From Brugia malayi (lineage: Eukaryota; Nematoda; Chromadorea; Rhabditida; Onchocercidae): a DNA stretch of 64,000 nucleotides. Below, in pieces: positions 1-12,410 of the stretch (position 1 is its first letter; every line of letters begins with the position of its first letter). The notes beneath the pieces are model-generated. The model worked only from the letters and a program-made list of their open reading frames with translations, searched no databases and was not told where the DNA came from. The stretch lies in the NCBI RefSeq assembly GCF_000002995.4, contig NW_025062476.1, positions 8,430,501-8,494,500 on the forward strand. The letters are read 5' to 3'. Position numbers and translations under genes: made by a program.

Positions 1-3000
1 CATTTAAAATCGACTACTTTTATAAAACTGAATTAAAATGTGGGAATATGAAGAATATTTGAGAGATAATTCCAGTATATATAACATAATCCACGGCAAA
101 AAGAGGATCATGTAAAGTTTGCAGAGAATCATCCATTGGGATTACTGTAAATTTGAATGAAGAGCAAAATGCACTTGTTTTATTAGTTATCAAAGTGGTC
201 GGTTTTAAATGAATGATAAGTTTATAAGAAGCAAGATTATGTTGTGTATACAGTGTTTACTGTGTATGTACATGCGTTATCAGTTTCAAAAGTGATAAGT
301 AGTGCCGACTTTCTATGCATTTTCACATAATTTGCAGCGCTGCAACTTAAACTCTTTTAAAAAAGGAATGATATGATTATATATTGGTTAACAGCCAAAT
401 AATACACTTCACTAGAGAGTAATGCTTATCAACTACTTTTTCAAATACGAACAATGATACAATTTTCGAAACGCATCACAAGATTTCGGATTCGGTTGAT
501 ATTCATGATAGTATCGATGATAATGTTAATGATAATGATAATGGAGTAGTGGCAGTAAAAATAATTTTAATTTTGTTCTCTTTTTGTTGTTTTTTAAACA
601 ATTTTAACATTTCAAACATACTGTGAAAAATGAAAATGATTAGGAGAAAGTAAATGAAACCATAATTTCGCAGTAAAGAAGCATCGAAAAAAATACATTT
701 TGATTGATACTCTCGTGGCAATTATATTTTGCAGCATTGTTTTCTTATGAAAAATACATATCTATGGAAGCACTAAATTTCTAAGTCATGAATGATTGAA
801 AATTATACATAATAAATAATTCACAGTTTAAATTTAGGCGACCACTGTTTGCCGTTTATTTTAGCTTAATTGTTTATTCTAGACGTAGCAGTAAATAATG
901 ATTGTACTTCATATTTTTGCTGCTCAGAAACCGATTCAATGAATGGTAGCAATTTAGAAATTCAAAAGATGTATTTTTGATTTTGAGCTCATAAGATTCT
1001 CAAAATACAGCTTTGGAATAATCAACAGTTGTAATTTGCATTAGAAATAAAAATACTTTTGTTCGGAAGTAAACAGAATGAAATTACTGTTTTGTGTCTT
1101 CGGTTTTAAGTGTCATTCTATTAGAACCATAACTGGTACCAATAGAATGAGATAACTTGAGAATGTGTCGTTTCAAATTCTGTTTAAATTCGATGCATAT
1201 TAATTTCCGATGTTCCCAAAATTTTTAATGATTAATTTTTTAAGCAATTTTACAGGTTTTAATTTACCGCACAAAAACATTTCTAGTATGCATCCATAGA
1301 ACATTGATAACAGCTAGAAATGCTGCATTTCCCGCATTTCAATTCCCAACACTACAAATTCCTGCCAGAAAAGATCGAAGGAACTCTAACTGAACTCAAA
1401 AGTAAGATCTACAATTGGTCATTGTGTTCCACGCAAAATTGTACAGACCATGACGGTGTTACACAAAGCTACACAAGAGTCCAACACTGGTATGTTACTG
1501 CGTTAGGTTGTGGCCAATTCTGGGTTCAGGGATGTTTGGTTTATGTTCTGGTGACTAAGGTTGGCAGTGGTTTAGATAATGTGTAGAGCCTATGAGACAT
1601 TTCATTAGTCGAAAGCTTAGTAATCTTTTCATAAAATAAAATATGAAATAAGAAAAGGATTTAATGAAATTTTTAGTGACAGGACTCCAACTCTAAACAA
1701 ATCAAAGTTTTGTTCTTTATATCCCGAAGTTTTTCTTCAAAAATGATTTCCTTTTTTTTGCTGGAAAGAAAAAAAAAAATTTAAGAATAGAAGATATAAA
1801 GAAAACAAAACTGAAGTGGTCACGTGAAATATTTATACTTATCATTACTTTAAAAACAATGTTGACATACACTGGAAAGAAAATCCATGTACTTTGAAGC
1901 TGAAAATCTTTTATATTATTATATTTCAGGAACTTATAGGGATAGTTACGTTTTCACAGCATTCAGACGATATGCAGTAGTTCTTTCTTTGTCCTTTCAG
2001 AAATATTTCAAAAGACTTTTAGTGTACAGAAAAATAGAGGAATGATAAGTAAATAAGTAGAAAATTTATTCATAAAAAATCTTTAAAACTTCGAATTTTC
2101 TCTTCTTGAAAAAAATTCATCTTACCTGTATCACTGGAGAATTTTATTTTATGAAAAGATTGCACAATTTCTGCTCAACTGTTCTAATTATTTATATGGG
2201 GAGAATTTGTATAATTCGTTTCAAATAAAAAAGACTTGAAATTCGATGTGCAAATGGTGCAACTGCAAACAATGTCATTAGAGTTCCAATAATAAACAAT
2301 AGCAATCAACCATCCGCGAAGCAAACATGCTAATTAAGAAGATGACAAATATCATCCATTTTAATGTTTTAAAATTTGTTTTTGAGAAACCCTCGGCTAG
2401 CTGAATGATTCTTAACTGATATAAAGAGGACGAGAAAAGTTAATATGGGATTCCTTCAATATTTGCATGGGAAGCTATACTTTTACCAGCTTTATTATGT
2501 AATACGGATATTATGGAGGGAAAATTTTGTTAGCAAATATTCATGCTTAGATTTATAATGAAATTCAAGATTCAAGATTATATAATTCTAAAAATTTGAC
2601 TCGAATATGATCAATCTTTAAAAGAAAACAAAAAAGATAAAATCGACTTGCAGATAGAACAGCGATTATTCAATGAAAAGAGTAAAGTATCATTCAGTTG
2701 ACCGAATGTTTTCCGAAAATAAATTTTAAAACGTTATAGCCTTTAATAATGTGAAGTGATGCGAACAAAAGAGCCGTTTTCTTTTTTTATTTTAGAACTT
2801 TCTTTTTTAGAAGTTGGAGTATTTTAAATGCTTCAAATAAAGCGAACTTTGAACTTGGTCGAATAAGATCAGACAATCAAATTGGCAATTATTTTTAAAT
2901 ATGACAACAATTTTGCTTTATACTGTGATATAAAAACTATAATATTGCTGAAAGTTCCACCATTTAAATTAAAATAGCAATGCCTTAAAAATGCTCGTGG

Positions 3001-3897
3001 AAACATATATGGCGGGATTCATTGCAAAAACATATTTCGACCAATGAACGACTGTTTCCACCTCCTGCAGATGATCCAACTATTCTGCAACTTATGATTT
3101 TTAAAAAAACAAAAAAGGAAAAAGATTTCAAGACCTCACTGAAGTTCATTCAGTAAGACAAATATATGAAATTTCATTAAATTTTTTACTAATACTAAAT
3201 GAAAAATTTAAACTCACTCTTCCTTCCAAAAGTAAAAAAGTCTGTCATACGTTATGTTCTTAAGTAATTTACTGTGACTGGCTGTTTTAATGAAAAAGAG
3301 AAAAAGGAAAAATGAATTAAATGAAAAATGAGTCATGTCACTGTTCATTCAAAAATTTCATTTGATTACCATTTACACTGTTATCTTCCTTTAATTGTTA
3401 TCTTTTCAGTTGGTAAAAAATGTATTTCCGTGTAAATTAATCACAAAGTAAACGTTTTCACGAAATTCACTGAAGGTGAAATGGATTTCTCAACTTCATT
3501 GATTCTCCGAGAAATTATTATAATTTTAGATTTATATAAAATGAAGAGATATTTTTATAGTGAAATTGAAAGGATTGGGGAAATTGGAAAGTACATTTTT
3601 CTTTGGTAAAATTCTATTTCCAGTTTAACTGCATCTTTCTTTTTTTTTTTTTTTTTTGCATTGCACCCTGTTACTGAAAAACTTAACAAGTATAACGAAA
3701 GGTCATGACTACAAAATTTTGATTGAAAATAAACGAATGAATGAAAAATGAAGTTATGATGAAAATTGAATTTTACGAATTCCGGAGAGGCAGTACTGTA
3801 TATATGTATGTATCGATTCAAACTGCATAACAAGCAAAATATTATACATCAGATTTCAGAAAGGAATAGTAATTCATCGGTGTTCACCAGTTTCTGG
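1..3897. other. Gene-poor stretch, no gene recognised
   Basis: No chain of splice-bounded reading frames or recognisable protein family was found on either strand. The only longer frame, on the plus strand at 1320-1586, is somewhat less AT-rich than its surroundings and holds several cysteines, but it resembles nothing I know and has no supporting neighbouring exon. A T-homopolymer of about 18 lies near 3641-3658. The right end is the 3' flank of the minus-strand PAN-domain gene. Confidence 0.6.
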
Positions 3898-6800
3898 CTA
3901 CTTCTCGAAATTATCATCGATCACATTTTCTGCTTCCACCTCTATTTCACTCCTGTCCCAATGATGACCAGTATCATCGATGAATTTCTGTTCATTATCG
4001 ATTTGCTCCTTTTGTCCTTTGAGTGTCGAAGTGATATTACCAAATGATGATCTCATAATTACACCTGGTTGCTTTAAGAGTACTGAATGCATCCGTGCAA
4101 GTCCACTGCTTTGTAACGAATTTGGCAATCTGAAGGTAGACATTTCAGCAGTTTCAATGCATTATAAATATTTTCAGTTTACTCTGATTCTACAACAAAA
4201 TTTTTAAAAAGCTAAAAGCTCACATACCTTCCGGTGTAGAGAGTTCTCAAAACAGCTGTTCTGAAACGACTTTGATTGCCTACTCGTCCTCTTCGAACTA
4301 AAGATGATTAATGAAGTTCCTAAAGTATTTGTTAATAATGGCTTACTCACAGATACTTTTAGTAAAAATAAATACTAACTGCAATACAATTTTTCTTTCT
4401 TTAAATTACTTTATGAAAAGACAGTTCTAATAAATCCTTTTTTTAAGCTGAAAAAAGTGCACTTACAACTTCGATGACACTGTACACAAAATATGCGGAG
4501 CGGAGTATTTGTTTGGATATTATTCCTAAACAAAGAAATTAAATAGAAGGATGATGAGATGACAATCTCTAAAAACTGAACATATTTATCTAGTCTATAA
4601 ATTGTCCTTTTTTTTTAAATAATACCAAATTACTTGAAATTTTATCTTCATTCTCTACTTTTTGTCCCACAATCCATCCTTTCCATCATTCTGTCTATAT
4701 TTTAAGACGTCAGCTAATGTCTTTGAAACGACATTATTTGCTCGACCTCCAAAATCAAAAACTTTACAATTATTTCAGTTAGCCACAGAAACTTTAAACA
4801 TGTGACTTTAATCACTATTCTTAATTACTTGTCACAATTCTTTTCACACTGTAACACTTAAGGATGGCCTCGTTCAAATGCATAATTCTGGTAAATACAA
4901 TAACTCCGTTAGAAAACAAACTTGTAATGGGTAGCAGGCCACGGAGGGCATTGTCCCTTACGCATTGCGAATGCTGTTGATGGATTGAACTGGCAACGTC
5001 CTGTGACGGGATCGTAATGTGCTATCTAAAAATTTGCTAAATTCTATTCAGTTCTTTACTGTGTTAATCTAATTCTGAAATATCATTTAAGAATTTGTAG
5101 AAAGTATTGAAACTTACGGCACAATTAAATTCATGGCAAGTTCTGGCACACTGGTCGGTTGATACAGTGATAGCAAAATGTGTAAATGAATGCTTTTTGG
5201 GATTTTTCATGGGTGTAGATATGTAGAAAATGGATGCATGACATACTGAAATTCAATTAGAAATTATATCGCTATCAACTTAACTTGTTACAGATTTTCA
5301 GAAGAAATCGAAAAAGAACAGGAATATTCAAAAATACTTGGGTAGAAGTGTGAAGTGTAATGTCCACTCCAGAGATGCATTTCCTCTAAGGAAAATTCAG
5401 TATGGTTATGGATCAGTTAATCAGCAAACAAAAAATCAATGACAAAGAGGGAAAAAAATAGACCTCCTGTCCTTAATGAATTGGAAGTTGAGTGGGATTG
5501 TGATGGAAGGCCGATCTGTGAAGATGGTTGTGATGATTGCGCATGCGGTATGGTCGGTACTGTTTCTATAGGATGCGGTGAAATTGTTGTTGATGTTGGT
5601 GCAACCAAGTTAGTTCGAAGCTGCTTCAAGGTAATTTAATTTTATTGCACTGAATCATTGATCATGGGCAAAACGTTAAATCAGTCATCTTCGTTATTTC
5701 TCAGTTATGGATAAGATTTTATTTTATGTGAGATTCTGAAATTCTTTATGCTTCGAATGAAAATCAGCTAAGAAACAAATTAGTCAACTTTTTGGATGAA
5801 TTAGAGATGCAGTTGCAGGTTGATAGGCAGTGATATTGGTAAAAGAATAAGTGATATATGCAGGATAATTATTGAAAGTGTAATGAAGATGACAAAGGGA
5901 GTAGCGGTTACTCAGTGAGGTCCACTGTTAATGGTCAGTTGTACAACTCGTGGTCTGCATTGCTCATGCCTCGAAATAATGATAAGGGAATTCTTAACTT
6001 CAAAAGTTAGCTCTGGATGATTAGGAAAGCATAAAGACCAGAAAGATTCTGACAAAAAAGGTATTAGATTTTTCTGGTGTTAAGGTTGAAACTAAATTTC
6101 AAATACTCCCAACAAAATATTAAGATCTGACAGTAAACAAAGTTAAAACAAAGCCAAATTCTCTGGAGTAAAATGTGGAATAACCAAAGAACAAATATAT
6201 TTATCATTAATTGAGCGAAAACGCCTACCTGAGGCTGTTTCACAAGCTGAGGCAATCGAGACACCAAAAAAGACGTCTTTGTTTTAGGTCTGAATTCATT
6301 AAAAACGAAAAAAAATAATAAAAAATAGTATATGGAACAAATATTCAATCATTATCAAATGTTTTTGGAGAAAAAATAAAATTTTCAGTCTCATATAAAA
6401 ATAAAATTCATGTAATAATTTTACCTGAATGACGTTCTTGTCGACAACTGTTGTTGAGTGATAATTCTTGGTAATGGTGTTGATTTAAATAGGAATTCTT
6501 TTCGTGGAAGTAGCTGTGATGATCGAATTGGCGGCTTAAATTAGGATAGTTACTAAATGAATGGAAGGAATCAATTTAAAAAAAAAAAAAAAAAACTGCT
6601 ATAATTTTAAAAGTTTATTAATTCAGAAACATACCTGAGAAGGCAACGGCAGCTTCCTGAAATAAGAAATTTAAGAATAAGGAAGTTAATAGAAAAATGA
6701 AAGGTAAGGAAGTTCTGCATGATAATAGAAAAATGAAAGGTAAGGAAGTTCTGCATGATAATCCGTGAGGTGAAAGATTATTTGCATCCCCATAAAAAAT

Positions 6801-8843
6801 GGAATGTCGAAATGATAAAAAAGTAAACATTTTTGAGAAAAACAGCAAAAGATTCAACTTGAAATTATCGAAAACTCATGACAGTATTCTAAAATTGTCT
6901 TTGAGATTCAATGAAGAAGAAGCGAGTTACCCTAAATTATCAAGTTGTGTTGATCGAAGTGTTAAATTAGAAACATTTCTACGCCTTTATAACTGCGACT
7001 ATCTGAATGACGTACACAGTAAGATGTACTGGAGCGATCTGTGGAAGTGTCGTAAATGATGCTCTATTTTTTCCTGCTACTGTTGCAGATGACTTTGTTA
7101 CCTTCTGTTCTTCCTTTTCATTCCGATACGGCTTTGGTATAAACAGTGGGTCCTCTGGAGATCAAATCCAAAAATGAATATTTGCAATCTTTTTTGTAAA
7201 TACACTCTACCAACGAGAAGAAAATTTAATCTTAAAATGTCCTAATGAATCGTCAATTTCCACGTTGACATATGTAAGGAGAATTATAAATAAAAAATGC
7301 CGCACTTTCATGATCGCTAGTTCTCTTACCTCCTCGTAAATCCACTACTTTGTCATCGTATGCATCGATATCATTCTTTAGTTGCGTGATTTCTCCTGTA
7401 AGTGGGAAGTTGTCACTATAAATTTAAGAATAAAACCTGTTCGATTGCTTATGAAGGGAATGAAAAAGCTAGAGCGAAACTAGTTAGTCTCCTGTCTTTT
7501 CATAATAAAAACTAATTAATAATTGATTATTAGTTTAAAATGACTGATGATATAAGTGTAAGGAAGAATCAATTCTCAAGACGGTTATTGATTTAATTGG
7601 ACAGGAAAACTTTGTTTCAAAAAACAAAAAATTAACTTATAAGTTGAAAATAGTTTAATGCAGAACATATAAGCATGCCAAATCTGGGTGGGTTTTTTTT
7701 CAAAGTTATAAAAAACTTGCCAGTTAATCCGTTGATATCATCTACCGGCACCTCATCGAAAACTGCTCGTTGTAAACCGCTTCGTGGTGGTCCTAGTGCT
7801 GGAAATAAGCTATAACTGAAGGTTGCAGATATATGTCTGTCGTGAAATTTGCATAAAACATGATGAAATTTAAATTACAGCATGAGATGCAGAAAGTTTG
7901 CCAGTTTACTGAGGAAAAAAATATGGATCTGAGATGTGTACCCTAACAAAATATTGAATTTTCATCATTACAAATTGGTTTGAAATATTTTCACTTTTTG
8001 GTATTTGAATTTCTTTTTTTGATCGTGCAGTTTTTGACTTAGATTTTCTTCAAATATTAAATTATTTTTATGTGCTAAATAAGTATATATCAAATACTCA
8101 TTATTTTTCAATTATAATTATAAGTACATTTCTCATCTCAAAAGATTACATCTTTTTTGTTACCCGTATTATCTAACAAAAAAAAAAAAAAAAAAAAAGA
8201 AAAAATTTAATTTTTCAAATAAAGTAGATGGAAAAGGAAATATAGCATTAAAGAAAGCAAATATCAATTATCAAAGACTGTTTCAAATAATAAAACATAT
8301 GCCAAAAAGTAAGAATTTCTCATAATCTCAATAATAAAATACTCTGAGAAAAGCTTTCATAGAAGGATTTGGAGCATAACAAAAAGAAGGGTTCCAAATC
8401 ATTCAAATTTTCAGCTTAAATTAATAACTTCGTGTTTAATTGTTTGCTTTAATTATAACGATCGTCGGATGTTTCGTTTCTTATGAAATGTTAAAAACAA
8501 ATTATTTTATAATAGTGGAAGAGAAAAGCTTTAATTTAAATAAACGTTTTCAAGAAATTCAATGCTTTAAATGTAAACTTTACTTACTTACAATCTTTTG
8601 TCCACCGAAGTCAATTTCATTTCCAACAGTGCTGTAATGACACATTTTGTAGTTTTCTAAAGCAATTTCACTAATTCTCTTTTTTCTTTTCGGCAATCTG
8701 TTCTAAATTTGTTTAACCCTTCTCTCTTTTTTCCTTTCGTCTTATCACCACAACAAAATATCACCACAAACTTACGGATTTTGAGAATCCAAATAAGCGA
8801 AGAAGGAAAAGAAGAGAATAACACGAAAATAGCATTGTCCCAT
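3898..8843 (-). CDS. Secreted PAN/apple-like domain protein (14 exons)
   Basis: The model gives 426 residues in one continuous frame. Exons, in order: 8843-8776, 8631-8588, 7798-7721, 7395-7330, 7154-7102, 6534-6425, 6289-6229, 5623-5464, 5385-5338, 5245-5118, 5025-4922, 4525-4467, 4297-4228, 4129-3898. Residues 1-21 (start MGQCYFRVILFFSFFAYLDS) form a signal peptide. Residues about 65-215 are a polar linker rich in Pro, Ser, Thr and Gln, likely disordered. Residues about 230-325 hold eight cysteines, including CARTCHEFNC followed by HYDPVTGRCQFNP; this is the layout of PAN/apple folds, which bind proteins or carbohydrates outside cells. The tail (residues 327-426) is basic, then acidic at the end, with no membrane segment. 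Intron 3 has a GC donor (TG|GCAAGT at 7721/7720). Secretion and the PAN fold are inferred from pattern; ligand and role are unknown. Confidence 0.82.
6687..6758. repeat. Perfect 36-bp tandem duplication
   Basis: Two identical 36-base units (6687-6722 and 6723-6758) lie directly adjacent inside an intron of the PAN-domain gene. The lack of any mismatch suggests a recent duplication. No coding effect is expected. Confidence 0.95.
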
Positions 8844-8844
8844 T

Positions 8845-8855
8845 CTGAAAATACA
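8845..8855 (-). promoter_or_regulatory. Probable spliced-leader acceptor
   Basis: On the minus strand TTTTCAG is followed by one A and then the ATG of the PAN-domain gene. A consensus 3' splice site one base before a start codon with a signal peptide is what a trans-spliced nematode 5' end looks like. It also supports the choice of start. Confidence 0.65.
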
Positions 8856-10329
8856 ATGATAGTCTAGTTATTATTTTACTATTAATTGACATAAACTACA
8901 ATATTATAATTAGAATGAAATATTTCCTCACAATGCACAACAAGACACTATCACTCTGACCAATTGAACTCTGAATGATTCTTTCTCTATTTGCATTAAT
9001 TAATTGTAGAAGTATAATTAACCTAATCTTACTATTTTTCATTTTACACGTCATTAAACTTGCATCGAACGATAGATATTTTCACATTTTACATTTAAAA
9101 TAGCCAATGACCTCAGCCTATGTCATCTGTTGCAGTTTCTTGCTTTTTTTGGAGATTTTTTTCTCCAAACAAATAGTCAACATCGAAATAAACACACTTG
9201 ACTTTTCTGATTTGAGTAGTCATTTCATGAAATAAAGTTCCCAAAATGATAACAATTTATTAAAAATTCCATAATTCGAAGTCATTTCCATTTTCATATT
9301 TCATTAGTATCGATACTTTACAAGCGAGCATAAATAACTTTTACGAGCACTTAAAAAAGTATCTTCCTTTAAAAAAAATTGAACTGGCCGTTCAAACAAG
9401 TTTTGCAAAGTGCTTAACTTATTTACAAAAATAATAAATTTTTTGTTATGAGTTTGCCTTTTTCGTTCGCTTTTAGTGTACCAAAAAGAAAAATTGCAAT
9501 AAGAAAAAAAGAAGAATGGTAAAACAGATGATGAAAATTTTAATGAATAAACCGAAGGAGAAAAATTGGTTTCAAAATTATGAACTGAATTCATTTAAGA
9601 AAACTGCTTCAAATTTGCTTAGGATTTAATCTTGCGACTCCAATGCTATATCTGTTGCTATTTCTAGTTTTCTGAAGCCTGTTTAAGAGGTTCTTCAGTT
9701 TTCAATTCAAAATACAAACTTGCTAATAGCCAACGGCAAAATGACACTGTTTTTGCAGGTGATATTAGCTTTTCTGGGAACGAGAGATGTTACTTTGTCT
9801 ATTGCAAACAGATCAGCGATAGTAAGAAGGAAAAAGGAAAGAAATAAATATATGACAGCATTCACTGTGGGAAGAATAACTTTTTTGTAATAACTCCGTC
9901 ACTTTTCTTTTTTTTTCAGTTACTCAAAAAAGTTTTCTATGAATCATTTGCATGGTTGGAAGATTTTGAACATTGGCATTCTAAAGGAAACGAAGAGGCA
10001 ATTCAAATAATATTGAGAATTAAGGATGCAAGAAATAAATTCCAATGAAGAAAGCTTTATAAGAAGATTCATCAGCATGGGTAAGGTAAAGTAATTTATT
10101 TGTAATTTTTCCAAAAAACCTGTATGACAAACGAAAAAAGCATCAATTACAAACGGAGACGAACTTAGATTTCTGCATTTGTTCTCTAACAAACTGATAT
10201 GAGTTCGTAATAACATTTCAGATGATTCAAAAAAAAAAAAAAAACTTCTAAACAAATGAAGAAAAGTAAGAATAAAGTACGATATAATCACAGTGAAAAC
10301 TGCAAAACTCATCGACAGGATATACTAAC

Positions 10330-10394
10330 CGCAGAATGCTTCTGGAAGTATTTAGACGGTGCTGTAGTATCGATGTATCATTGACTGGTTTCAT
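10330..10394 (-). CDS. Candidate alternative first exon of the PAN-domain gene
   Basis: A minus-strand ATG at 10394 opens 21 polar residues (start MKPVNDTSILQHRLNTSRS) and runs into a donor, CG|GTTAGT at 10330/10329. The exon ends in phase 2, the same phase as the annotated first exon (8843-8776), so it could splice to the acceptor at 8631 in frame. Such a product would lack the signal peptide. It might instead belong to an unrelated gene or be chance; there is no obvious trans-splice acceptor just before it. Confidence 0.3.
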
Positions 10395-12310
10395 TGTGTA
10401 ATTTACATTATTTGTTATTTAATTTAATGAGTGGGAGTAAATGAAAGAGTTAAAACAAAGTATTCCGATGTTTGACTGTTGAAAAAAGTCATCTAAAATG
10501 AAATGGAAAACAAAAAGTCTTTTATCAATACTTTTTAATGGTGTAAGTCATGTGTTGCCAGCAAAAAGTTTTTTTCAAAATTTTTTGCTGAGAATTAGAA
10601 GAAAAATAAATATGGGAAATTTCATTAAAACATAAGCTGAGCCAAATTTTCTACCCGTTATTTTTCAGCTGAAATATTTTTTATGAGACATCGACTTTTG
10701 GAAGTTTGTTAAAGAAAGTGGTATTAGAAAAGAATTTTGAATAGAGAAAAACGGACACCGTCCAGTAAAGGAGAGTAAACGAATGACAGAGAAGGGAAGA
10801 AAATGGCCGTCAATTGCTGGGTTAGGTCAGATCACTACAAGTTGCAGGGAAAAAAGGAAATGTTGGAACCATTGTCACGTTTGAAGAGGACGACAAAAAT
10901 TTTGTGAATTTTTGAAAAGATTATTCAAAAAAATAGCTGCACAAAACTTTTTCCATCATTTTTTTTTCAAATATTTCCATAAATCAGGACATTCCTTCAT
11001 CATTCCTTCAACTACGTTTGCTTATGAATTTGTACAATACAGTACCTAGCCAAGAAACTACTTACTTCATTTCTGCTTTTCTCAGAGTTACGAAGTTTGG
11101 AATTCTAGGAGTGAGAAGAAGTAAGAATTTGATATTAACTATTCGCAATCCCTGTCTAACTAATGGATAGAATTTAATATCAGTTATATTCTTTTCTGCA
11201 TATTATTTCTATGAAGCAAAAAGTTTTCCAAAAACTGATTTTCTTTAACCAAAAAGGAAAGATTAAAAATTAAGTGTTTTCCAGAAAAAGAATTAATTTA
11301 TATTCATCCTTATTTTCTATAAGCTGTTGATCGATAGTGACAAAGGGATGACATCGCATTGATCAAGTTATCCAGTCATTTATAATTTCTATCATTATAA
11401 CGTCACAAATAAGTTATTATTAAATTTTCATAATGGAAATGAATCAACAACAAAATGTTTTTATTTTTCTATTCCTTTAGATGATATCCTAAGTGAAGCG
11501 AATCAAAACCATTCGATCATTACATTTTTTTAAAGCTTTAAAATTCTACTCGGCCATCTAAAAAATTAATAAAGATCAAATTGGGAAATTTAGCTAAAAG
11601 AAATCTTGGATATAAAAAAAGGATATTAAAAAATTTGCAATAGTCTGATTCTTTAATATTCTATATATAATCAAACAGGAAATGGACTACTTCACACAGG
11701 AAGCGATAGAGAGTTGGATAAGATTCGTATGACACACAGATAAATTATAAGGAAAGAAAGTAATTCGATATAGAAGAAATGGACTTTATAATGAAAAATA
11801 TAAATAATAACAAATATATATATATGTATCCTGCATTGAAAACCATTCAGGTCTCAATTGTCCGGCTCGACAAGGTTGTTAAAGAAATAAAATTTCTTAG
11901 CAGTCCTTCAAAATTCATTCATGCACCAAAACCCTCAATGTCCAAATATCACTTTCATACTTTACCAATCAACATCTTATATTCAGGGATTTATGAAATT
12001 ATTCAATTAATAATTTATATAAATTGAAATCTTTGGTAATCTATTAATGTATGCTAGTTTTTACGGATTTTTCATTGAATGAGTTTTAAGCAGTAATATT
12101 TCTAAAGCAAAAAAATTGTCCAAAAATTATTTCAGTCTTATTAAGTAAGACAGTCATATATTCTAAATGCTTGGATAAATACAATGATTATTAATAAGCA
12201 GGTAGAATTAGGTCAAGAAATTCAAGCATGCATTTAGGATCTAATCGGAACAACTCTAATTCTACGAATCTTCTGTTCTATTTCTCCATCCTAAATAGAA
12301 TGTAATTATT

Positions 12311-12311
<1 letters not shown>

Positions 12312-12342
<31 letters not shown>
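12312..12342. repeat. (AC)n microsatellite
   Basis: A pure AC run of about 31 bases lies just 3' of the stop codon of the large cysteine-cluster gene. Confidence 0.97.
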
Positions 12343-12343
<1 letters not shown>

Positions 12344-12410
12344 CACATAGATTCAAATACGTACAGACACGTACTAATGATTTGCTTGATGATTAATTTA
12401 AAATTTCAAT

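Larger units (their letters stand above)
8857..12410. other. Intergenic stretch with one candidate exon
   Basis: This lies between the two minus-strand membrane or secreted protein genes. Apart from the candidate exon at 10330-10394 I see no supported gene. A hydrophobic minus-strand frame at 9944-10312 is dominated by T-rich codons and an F run and is probably noncoding. An A-homopolymer is at about 10230-10243. Confidence 0.55.

Noticed and set aside
1320..1586. 88-codon plus-strand frame with several cysteines
   Set aside because: No family match by eye and no neighbouring exon; the cysteines show no repeated spacing.
3766..4207. Overlapping plus-strand frames
   Set aside because: They are antisense to the last exon of the PAN-domain gene.
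5439..5639. Plus-strand frame rich in Cys, Asp and Gly that looks like a small secreted protein
   Set aside because: It is the complement of the Ser/Pro/Thr-rich exon 5623-5464 of the minus-strand PAN-domain gene, which has proper splice sites and phase.
9741..9821. Plus-strand ATG with a leader-like 27-codon frame ending in a GTAAGA donor
   Set aside because: No downstream plus-strand exon could be joined to it, so it is most likely chance.
9944..10312. 122-residue hydrophobic minus-strand frame
   Set aside because: Made largely of T-rich codons with a phenylalanine run over a homopolymer; no splice context or recognisable content.
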